DNA of 47,535 nt from the NCBI GenBank assembly GCA_964369625.1, contig CAYJFC010000008.1, positions 1-47,535 on the forward strand. Reading direction: 5' to 3'. Of the stretch, positions 41,585 to 47,535 are shown piece after piece (position 1 is the stretch's first letter; each line of letters starts with the position of its first letter). The position numbers and the translations under genes are program-made. The notes below the pieces were generated by a model. It had not been told where the DNA came from, did not search any database, and worked only from the letters and a program-made list of their open reading frames with translations. The stretch is from CAKOSP01 sp964369625 (GTDB taxonomy: Bacteria; Bacillota_I; Bacilli_A; RF39; UBA660).

Positions 41585-42089
41585 GATGTACCCCCATAGA
41601 TAAAGATGCATAGTAAGTAGCATCATTTTTATATACAGCAACAATTAAATACTCGTCTTCTTCATACGTTTCATTACCTAGGTATCGTAAATATTTTATT
41701 AAATTTTCTGATGCACTCGCAAATGAATTATTACATAGCTCATTATTACCTGAAAATATTTCACCATCTGAACATACTGCCATTAAATCATAATCTGCTT
41801 TAAATAAGTAAAGTTTTTCAACATTAAAAGCACTTAATTGCTCAGAGTTTAGATTCTCAGTTATATCATATAATATATCGCTATGATTTATTACATCAAC
41901 ATAATTAGTTTCTTTTATAATATCTTTTACATAATTAGTTTCATAAATATATGCTACATCATCATAGTAAAGCCTTATAGTTTCATTTCTAACTGAATAA
42001 CTATATGCTTTATATATAGTTAAAAGTGATGCTGATAATATCACAACTACTATAAGTGTTTCTAGAAGTGCAAATCCTTTTTTATTCAT
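41577..42089 (-). CDS. Type IV prepilin-like protein (first gene of pilin operon)
   Basis: The 170-residue protein begins MNKKGFALLETLIVVVILSASLLTIYKAY: cleavage after Gly5, Phe at +1 and Glu at +5, the classic N-methylated pilin signature. The remainder has two cysteines (VCSDGE and LCNNSF) that could form a disulfide. ATG 42089 follows GAGGAT with an extended -10 at 42110-42118. The three genes overlap end to end, so they are one translation-coupled operon. Confidence 0.88.
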   Translation of the reverse strand: MNKKGFALLETLIVVVILSASLLTIYKAYSYSVRNETIRLYYDDVAYIYETNYVKDIIKETNYVDVINHSDILYDITENLNSEQLSAFNVEKLYLFKADYDLMAVCSDGEIFSGNNELCNNSFASASENLIKYLRYLGNETYEEDEYLIVAVYKNDATYYASLSMGVHHE

Positions 42090-42096
42090 ATAATCT

Positions 42097-42118
42097 ATCC
42101 TCAATTAAAATTATAACA
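42097..42118 (-). promoter_or_regulatory. Extended -10 and Shine-Dalgarno of the prepilin operon
   Basis: Minus strand TGTTATAAT with TATAAT at 42115-42110, then TGAGGAT at 42103-42097. The predicted start (about 42103) is the first base of that ribosome site. Confidence 0.55.
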
Positions 42119-42124
42119 TGTATA

Positions 42125-42159
42125 ATAAAAAAATAATACCTATGTGATATTATTTTTTT
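42125..42159 (-). terminator. Terminator after histidine kinase gene
   Basis: AAAAAAATAATA (42127-42138) pairs with TATTATTTTTTT (42148-42159), overlapping the stop codon at 42150; T-rich on the minus strand. Confidence 0.65.
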
Positions 42160-43319
42160 ATATATTTAATTTCAAATTTTGTATATTCATTTATAACTGA
42201 ATCAACTGTAATAATTCCATTATTTTTTTCAATTATAGTTTTAGCTAAATTAAGCCCTATACCAACACCAGATGAATTTTCACTTTTTTTAAAACGTTCA
42301 AATATTTGTTTTTGCATTTTTTTGTTAATACCTTTTCCATAATCTTTAATAATAATAGAGGTATTAAAATTATTTTCATATGAGCTTATATCTATAACAC
42401 CATTTTCAAAAGAATTTTCCACTGCGTTTTTTATAATATTAGTAATAGCTTCTTCTTGCCATTTTGTATCACAATTAACTTTGCAATTTTTTGCTATTTT
42501 TAGATTTACAATAATATTTTTTTCTTTGATTAAATGTTCTAAATTTAAAACAGATTTACTGACAAGATTTTTCACAAAAATATTTTCATCATTAAATTCT
42601 ACTACACTTGCATCTAGTCTTGATAATTTAAGTAGTACTTCAATTAAGTATTTCATTTTATCTGCTTGATCTGAGACTTTATTAATATATTCATTTCTTT
42701 TTTTTGATGTCATTTTATTATCAAGAGTTATATTTTCAAGCATCAGCATAATTGATGTTAACGGGGTTTTTAATTGATGAGATATATCTGCTAAATTATT
42801 TTTTAAATTTACTTTATCATTAAGTAAATTCTCTTTTGCTTCTTTTAAAATTATAGTTGTCTTGTATATTTGATCGTTTAGTTTAGAAAAATCACTTTCA
42901 TCATAATTATTTAAAGATAAACTATAATTACCTTTATTTACACCTTCTAAATAATTTATTAGTTCATTAATTTTTTTCTTAATACTTTTATCCTTTGTAT
43001 TTTTAATTTTACTAATTACTAATACTAGTATAACCCCCAGTAATATATTTATTATTAAAGAATATATTACTATATTATTTTTATCGTTTTCTAATAACGT
43101 ATTGTCATAACCATACATCTTCAGTTTATTTTCTAAATTATTACTAGGACTTTTTAATATTTCTGCTAAATCACTTATATTTATTTCTGGATTATTATAT
43201 ATTATTTCATTTACTATATTTAATAGTTTTTCATCATACATTTTCTTATATGTATATGCTGTTATAAGTGTTGATATAATAATAATTATGACAATTATCA
43301 ATATACTAATCTTCTTCAA
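42150..43319 (-). CDS. Sensor histidine kinase
   Basis: The 389-residue protein has two membrane helices (about 4-23 and 83-103) with a short outside loop between, a HAMP-like linker, the H-box DISHQLKTPLTSIM with His181, and the ATPase boxes ITNIIKNAVEN (N), IIIKDYGKGI (G1) and GVGIGLNLAKTIIE (G2). It autophosphorylates on His181 and passes phosphate to the regulator just upstream. The start is TTG 43319, overlapping the regulator's stop by 14 nt; the next Met would remove the first membrane helix. Likely senses envelope stress or a peptide with the adjacent ABC transporter. Confidence 0.92.
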   Translation of the reverse strand: MKKISILIIVIIIIISTLITAYTYKKMYDEKLLNIVNEIIYNNPEINISDLAEILKSPSNNLENKLKMYGYDNTLLENDKNNIVIYSLIINILLGVILVLVISKIKNTKDKSIKKKINELINYLEGVNKGNYSLSLNNYDESDFSKLNDQIYKTTIILKEAKENLLNDKVNLKNNLADISHQLKTPLTSIMLMLENITLDNKMTSKKRNEYINKVSDQADKMKYLIEVLLKLSRLDASVVEFNDENIFVKNLVSKSVLNLEHLIKEKNIIVNLKIAKNCKVNCDTKWQEEAITNIIKNAVENSFENGVIDISSYENNFNTSIIIKDYGKGINKKMQKQIFERFKKSENSSGVGIGLNLAKTIIEKNNGIITVDSVINEYTKFEIKYIKK

Positions 43320-43938
43320 GCTTATAGCCTACTTTCTTAATAGTTTTTATGCAGTCAACTCCGAGTTTATCCCTTAATCTTTTAATGTATACACTAAGTG
43401 TATTATCTTCAACAAAGTTCCCTGTATTATCATATATTACATTTGCTAGTTTATCTCTTGATATTATTTTTTCTGCATTAATTAATAGTATTTCTAGTAT
43501 TTTAAAATCAAGTGCTGCAAGGGATATAATTTTATTATTAACAGTTACTTTGTTTGATAAAATATCCATTGTTATGTTTTTATATATTAAAAAGTTTGTA
43601 ATATTTCTTTTTAATACTTTTTCAATACGTAGTAATAATTCTTTATTTTTAAATGGTTTAGTAATATATTCTTCTGCTTGTTGTAACCCTTTTACAATTG
43701 TATCTTCATCACTTGATGCAGTTAAAAATATTATCGGACATTTAAATTTATTAGAAAATTCAAAACTATTTCCATCTGGTAAATTAATATCTAATATTGC
43801 TAAATCATAGTAATTATTTATTTTTTCTAGTGCTTCTTTTTTAGTTCTAGCTATATCTATGTTGTAATACTGCTCTATATAGTATACAACAGCATCTACA
43901 ATATTTTTTTCATCTTCTACTAATAATATTTTTTTCAT
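43306..43938 (-). CDS. OmpR-family response regulator
   Basis: The 210-residue protein has a receiver domain with acidic pocket VEDE, phosphoacceptor Asp50 (LAILDINLPDG), Thr/Ser (FLTASSDE) and Lys in YITKPF, and a winged-helix DNA-binding domain (ILLINAEKIISRDKLA ... NTLSVYIKRLRDKLG). It is slightly shorter than usual (about 225). AAGGAGG lies before the ATG. A -10-like TAAAAT at 43962-43957 (minus strand) with upstream TG could give separate expression; otherwise it is read from the ABC operon. Confidence 0.94.
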   Translation of the reverse strand: MKKILLVEDEKNIVDAVVYYIEQYYNIDIARTKKEALEKINNYYDLAILDINLPDGNSFEFSNKFKCPIIFLTASSDEDTIVKGLQQAEEYITKPFKNKELLLRIEKVLKRNITNFLIYKNITMDILSNKVTVNNKIISLAALDFKILEILLINAEKIISRDKLANVIYDNTGNFVEDNTLSVYIKRLRDKLGVDCIKTIKKVGYKLEED

Positions 43939-43974
43939 ATGGATTTCCTCCTTATTATTTTACCATAATTTAAG

Positions 43975-44007
43975 AAAAAGAATGAAAAATTATATATTTT
44001 CATTCTT
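43975..44007 (-). terminator. Weak terminator or attenuator after the permease gene
   Basis: AAGAATGAAAA (43978-43988) pairs with TTTTCATTCTT (43997-44007), but the T-run on the minus strand is short and interrupted, so partial read-through into the two-component genes is plausible. Confidence 0.5.
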
Positions 44008-46530
44008 GATTGTTTCAATAATATTTTGTTTATTAATTTTTGAAAGTGATACTCTCATTATTAAATTTATTACTAAGAATACAAATACTATTGCTACTGA
44101 TATATATATCCATGGAATATTAAATTGTGCTACAACTTCAGATGATCCCATAATTTCATATTTTACTATTAAATAATATAGTACATAAGCAAGAAGTAAT
44201 CCTATTGATAATCCCCAGAATAATGATTTTATTCCGTAGAATATACTTTCCAATCTTATCATATTTTTAAATTCTTTATTTGTCATACCTATTGATTTAA
44301 GAATAGCAAATTCTTTACTTCTTAGTTTCATATTAGTTGTAATTGTATTAAATATATTTGTTAAACTTATTAATATAATTACACCAATAAATCCATATAA
44401 GAATATTCCGATTAGAAGAAGCATATTTTCTTGCATTTCTATGTATTCTTGCATGTTCCAAATGTGCAAATTAGTTCCAGTTTCATCATCATATTCCATA
44501 ATTTTATCATGTAGCTCCTGAATATACGGAGTATTAATATATAAAGATTCGATATAGCTATCTTCGCTAATTGAATTTAAAAATTCATTCGAAACAATTA
44601 ATATAGGATTTGACGAATACATGTTCTCTGCACCGATAGGTCCTTCTTTTATGTTAATAAGCTTTATATCAGTTATATATTCATTTTCAAAATTATTTAA
44701 CTTTAATTCATTAACTCCATCTTTGAAATATTTTACTTTTTCATATTCGCCTTTACTATTAACTATTTCGATTGTGTCATATAGTAATAATCCTGTATCA
44801 AAAGCATCTTCATATAACAAATCATTAAGTTCTAATAATCTTCTATATTCAGCATCTCCAATAGCAGTTAATTCTATAGTTTGATTATCACTAAATTCAT
44901 AAAATCCACTTATTAATCTTTCATTAGCAGTACTTATATTTGTAATGAATGTATCAGTTTCGTGAACTGAATAAGATTCTATTTTCCCTAAGTTTACAAT
45001 ATCATCAAAAATTTCATATTTTTCTTCGTTTGTAAATTCATGTGAATTTATTCCAACTAAAATGTCAAATGTAGATTTTTTATAAATTTCTTCAGTCATA
45101 TCAAACCCTATTTGCATAAAATAAGATAATGATATAAATATCGCTACACTTACTGCAAGTGATATTATTGTTGTTCTAAATTTACTTTTATTACGCACCA
45201 TATTTTTATAAGCAAATACTCCACCTACTTTAAATATTTTACTTATTATAGCAGGACATTTCATTTTTTTATTTTTTATTTTAATTTCGTTTTGATTTTT
45301 TATAGCTTCTATTTCAGTTATTTTACTTGCTTTTCTTGAGCTACCTAATGCAGAAAAATATATTGTTATTGAAGCAAGCATAATACTAAGTATTATTGAT
45401 TCGATTGATACCGAGAATAAAAAATTAAATGATTGGCCTTCTGTAATTAAAATATTAATTACTTTTACTAAACCAAGTGCTGTAACTATTCCAGATATTA
45501 TACCAAGAGGTATTCCAATTATTCCTAGATAAAACCCTTCAACAAGTACTGATTTTTTTATTTGTTTAGGAGTTGCACCAACACTTGCAATCATTCCATA
45601 CATTTTTGTTTTTTCTGTAGTAGATATTGCAAATGAATTTCTTATACAAAATACCGATGTTCCTATTATTATTAAAGCTATTATCGCTGTTAATATATAA
45701 GTAAATTCTCTTGTTTTATCATTCCCTAAATATCCTGACCATCTTAAAAATTCTGTATTAAAATCTAATTCATATTTTCCATTACTTGATTCTATATTAT
45801 TAGTTCCATTAATTTCATTTGTTATTTTTTCAAAGTCTGCTGGATTATAATATTTTGTATGAACCGACAATAAATCATTATTATTATATGTTTGTTTATA
45901 GGTATATATATTGTAGTTATACTGAGTACTTAAATATGTATAGTAATTTGATATTCCTACGACTTTATATGTTTTTATATCATCTACTTCATAAGTTTCT
46001 AATAAGTTACCTTCTTCATCATATATTACTGGGTTATGATCATTTAAAATATATCCATCTGAATACCTAGTACCTTGATATAAAGTAATATCATCACCTA
46101 TTTTTACATTAAATTTATCTGCATAATATAAATCTATTACTACTTCATTTTCGTTTTTAGGAATATTTCCCTTATCTATTAAATTTTCAAAAGATTTTAA
46201 TCCCTTTTCATCTATACCAATAAGGCCTATATAATCTTCACCATTATCGTAAGTTACTTTGGCTGTTGATGATGTAGTTATATAATAATCTTCTACATCT
46301 TTATGATTTTTTATTTCACTTAAATTATTATATTCCACATCTTTAAATGTAACATGTCTGTTGCCGCCAGACTCAAGCGATTCTATTATAAGTGTGTTTT
46401 GAAATGAAATAACTAAGCTCAGTAGCGCAGTTATAAGTGCGCAAGATAATGTTATTCCTACTATAGTTACTATTGATCTTTGTTTATTTAATTTGATATT
46501 TTTAAGTGTTATTTTATTTAGAATCTTCAT
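43990..46530 (-). CDS. FtsX-like ABC permease, 846 aa
   Basis: The protein has an N-terminal membrane helix (about 16-41), a large outside domain (about 45-270), an FtsX core of three helices (about 275-395), another helix (about 440-460), a second large outside domain (about 465-690) and three last helices (about 700-840). Two FtsX domains with big extracellular parts are typical of Firmicute SalY/MacB-like permeases that handle antimicrobial peptides or envelope substrates, often without true transport. The start is ATG 46530, with AAAGGATG well placed; it overlaps the ATPase gene by 17 nt. Confidence 0.9.
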   Translation of the reverse strand: MKILNKITLKNIKLNKQRSIVTIVGITLSCALITALLSLVISFQNTLIIESLESGGNRHVTFKDVEYNNLSEIKNHKDVEDYYITTSSTAKVTYDNGEDYIGLIGIDEKGLKSFENLIDKGNIPKNENEVVIDLYYADKFNVKIGDDITLYQGTRYSDGYILNDHNPVIYDEEGNLLETYEVDDIKTYKVVGISNYYTYLSTQYNYNIYTYKQTYNNNDLLSVHTKYYNPADFEKITNEINGTNNIESSNGKYELDFNTEFLRWSGYLGNDKTREFTYILTAIIALIIIGTSVFCIRNSFAISTTEKTKMYGMIASVGATPKQIKKSVLVEGFYLGIIGIPLGIISGIVTALGLVKVINILITEGQSFNFLFSVSIESIILSIMLASITIYFSALGSSRKASKITEIEAIKNQNEIKIKNKKMKCPAIISKIFKVGGVFAYKNMVRNKSKFRTTIISLAVSVAIFISLSYFMQIGFDMTEEIYKKSTFDILVGINSHEFTNEEKYEIFDDIVNLGKIESYSVHETDTFITNISTANERLISGFYEFSDNQTIELTAIGDAEYRRLLELNDLLYEDAFDTGLLLYDTIEIVNSKGEYEKVKYFKDGVNELKLNNFENEYITDIKLINIKEGPIGAENMYSSNPILIVSNEFLNSISEDSYIESLYINTPYIQELHDKIMEYDDETGTNLHIWNMQEYIEMQENMLLLIGIFLYGFIGVIILISLTNIFNTITTNMKLRSKEFAILKSIGMTNKEFKNMIRLESIFYGIKSLFWGLSIGLLLAYVLYYLIVKYEIMGSSEVVAQFNIPWIYISVAIVFVFLVINLIMRVSLSKINKQNIIETIKNENI

Positions 46531-47206
46531 AATTTTTTTCATCCTTTATGATTTTTCCATCATCAATAGTTATTACTCTATCTGCTATTTTAGCTATTTC
46601 AATATCATGTGTAATCATAACTATAGTTTGCTTATATTTTTTATTTGATAGTTTAAGCAGGGAAATTATTTCATCTGAATTTTTACTATCTAAGTTACCC
46701 GTTGGCTCATCTGCTAGTATTATAGATGGTTCATTTATTAAAGATCTACCAATGGATACTCTCTGCTGCTCTCCACCAGATAATTCGTTTGGCAAGTGAT
46801 GAATTCTCTTTTCTAAACCTAACACTTTTATAAGCTCATTAAATTTTTCTTCATCACTTTTTGCATTATCTAAATCTCTTGGCAGTGTAATATTTTCTTT
46901 AACTGTTAAAATTGGTATTAAATTAAAAAACTGATAAATAAGTCCTATTTGCCTTCTTCTAAAGATAGCAAGTTTTTCTCTATTAAGAGAATATATATCA
47001 GTTCCACCAATATATACTTTACCACTTGTGGGTTTATCTACACCTCCAATTAAATGAAGAAGTGTGCTTTTTCCAGATCCTGATGCTCCTATTATTGCAA
47101 CAAATTCTCCTTTATTTACACTAAAAGAAGTATTATTAACTGCACTTATTACTGCATCTCCACTTTTATACTCTTTTACTAAATTTTCTACTTTTAATAT
47201 TTCCAT
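46514..47206 (-). CDS. ABC transporter ATPase (LolD/MacB/SalX type)
   Basis: The 230-residue ATPase has Walker A IGASGSGKSTLLHLIGG, the Q-loop in LIYQFFNLIP, the signature LSGGEQQRVSIGRSL, Walker B IILADEPTGNLD and the switch MITHD. The EPTGNLD form is typical of the MacB/BceA/FtsE group that pairs with FtsX-like permeases. It heads the operon ATPase-permease-(regulator-kinase). AAGGAG precedes the ATG, and a palindrome lies over its promoter. Confidence 0.95.
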   Translation of the reverse strand: MEILKVENLVKEYKSGDAVISAVNNTSFSVNKGEFVAIIGASGSGKSTLLHLIGGVDKPTSGKVYIGGTDIYSLNREKLAIFRRRQIGLIYQFFNLIPILTVKENITLPRDLDNAKSDEEKFNELIKVLGLEKRIHHLPNELSGGEQQRVSIGRSLINEPSIILADEPTGNLDSKNSDEIISLLKLSNKKYKQTIVMITHDIEIAKIADRVITIDDGKIIKDEKNYEDSK

Positions 47207-47213
47207 AAATTCT

Positions 47214-47244
47214 CTCCTTAATAATAGTATAGCAAACTATTATT
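47214..47244 (-). promoter_or_regulatory. Promoter with perfect palindrome (possible operator) of the ABC operon
   Basis: AATAATAGT (47220-47228) and ACTATTATT (47236-47244) form a perfect 9-bp inverted repeat with a 7-nt spacer. The minus-strand -10 TATACT (47231-47226) lies inside it, and AAGGAG (47219-47214) follows directly. There is no -35. A protein bound here would cover the promoter. Confidence 0.5.
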
Positions 47245-47273
47245 ACATTATCGTGACATTTAATTAATTTCAT

Positions 47274-47295
47274 AAAAAAACCATCAATTTGATGG
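47274..47295 (-). terminator. Terminator of the Rpn-family gene
   Basis: CCATCA (47281-47286) pairs with TGATGG (47290-47295), followed on the minus strand by seven Ts. Confidence 0.75.
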
Positions 47296-47314
47296 CATAT
47301 TATATGACTATAGA

Positions 47315-47535
47315 TTATTTATTCAAAATATTTTTAATCTTTTCCAGACTTATATTTGTATATTTAGATATATCTTCAATACTCATTTTATTTTCATGCA
47401 TTGCTTTGATATTATTTTCAATACCTTGCTCAATACCTTCTTTTATTCCTTGTTCAATTCCTTTTTTTATTCCTTTTTCCATTCCTTCATTCATGCCCTT
47501 TTCAGTTGCTTCTTTTGTTGCATAATGCATTTCAT
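47315..47535 (-). CDS. Rpn-family nuclease/transposase-like protein, C-terminal part only
   Basis: The frame runs out of the window at its 5' side: the codon before the first Met (47530) is GAA and open, so this is the tail of a longer protein. It holds seven four-residue repeats of the form G(I/M)xx and a last helix-turn-helix-like segment (KMSIEDISKYTNISLEKIKNIL). This ending is typical of the PD-(D/E)XK Rpn (recombination-promoting nuclease) family, whose catalytic domain would be upstream. The repeat is 12 bp at DNA level and could vary in length. The family identity is inferred from the tail alone. Confidence 0.65.
   Translation of the reverse strand, partial: EMHYATKEATEKGMNEGMEKGIKKGIEQGIKEGIEQGIENNIKAMHENKMSIEDISKYTNISLEKIKNILNK
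47414..47497 (-). repeat. 12-bp tandem repeat encoding seven Gly-(Ile/Met)-x-x units
   Basis: Seven imperfect 12-bp units in frame within the Rpn-family gene, reading GMNE, GMEK, GIKK, GIEQ, GIKE, GIEQ, GIEN. They should form a charged amphipathic helix. Unit number may change by slippage. Confidence 0.8.

Noticed and set aside
41585..41644. Longer N-terminus for the second prepilin-like protein
   Set aside because: It would put about 20 residues before the MNKKGF leader, destroying the short class III signal; no ribosome site is present.
1..47535. CRISPR arrays, tRNA or rRNA genes, insertion sequences and prophage genes
   Set aside because: No spaced direct repeats, no cloverleaf or rRNA-like GC-rich stretch and no transposase catalytic domain were seen; the only mobile-type hint is the Rpn-family tail at the right edge.

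Overview
The window is about 47.5 kb of very AT-rich, gene-dense bacterial chromosome, read mostly on the minus strand. Gene content (sigA-dnaG-trmK, RNase HIII, mnmA, comEA/comEC, a YjcZ-like mini-protein, ylbJ/ylbL, a spoVB-like flippase) and AAGGAGGTGAT-type ribosome sites point to a low-GC Firmicute. The short SMC and reduced gene set suggest the wall-bearing Bacilli lineages close to Mollicutes (RF39-like); that placement is inference. The standard code fits: mnmA and the spoVB-like gene end in TGA at the expected place. I found no rRNA, tRNA, CRISPR array, IS element or replication origin.

Layout. 1-2104 (+): 3' part of carbamate kinase, then an unknown protein coupled to an L,D-transpeptidase-like protein. 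2105-5134: AT-rich spacer with a possible small RNA, an XRE-type protein, mnmA, a SpoIIM-like membrane protein and a 31-residue DUF4044-like protein. 5119-7343: prepilin peptidase and GspF/PilC-type platform protein. 7453-13255: a small YqfQ-like protein, dnaG-rpoD-trmK, and an isolated RnfC/RnfD-like pair. 13342-24032: uvrC, a half-length YigZ, trxA-cvpA, rnhC, holA, comEA-comEC, gmk, ftsW, a YjcZ-like mini-protein and an unknown membrane protein. 24135-32947: def, rnc-smc, a sugar transferase/glycosyltransferase fusion, and a ComN-like gene coupled to rel. 33013-40599: a SpoVB-like flippase, mutS-ABC exporter, and divergent ylbL and ylbJ. 40591-47206: three prepilin-like genes, a two-component system and an FtsX-type ABC transporter. 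47315-47535: tail of an Rpn-family protein.

How they work together. ComEA, ComEC, prepilin peptidase, the GspF-type protein, three prepilin-like proteins and a ComN-like protein form most of a natural-transformation machine split over four loci; no traffic ATPase is in view. The ABC transporter plus kinase/regulator look like a peptide-sensing and detoxification module. SpoIIM-like, YjcZ-like, SpoVB-like and YlbJ-like genes are sporulation-associated families that may be relics or may have other roles.

The most striking pattern is the initiation architecture. In many genes a TATAAT-like -10, often preceded by TG, lies so close to the gene that the predicted transcript begins at or within a few bases of the Shine-Dalgarno. 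The Shine-Dalgarno is often AGGTGAT placed 3-4 nt before the start, so an in-frame GTG inside it can be mistaken for the start codon. Other leads are a Rel protein with a degraded hydrolase motif, the RnfC/RnfD pair without other subunits, a sigma-region-4-like tail on a glycosyltransferase fusion, and a perfect palindrome over the ABC operon promoter.
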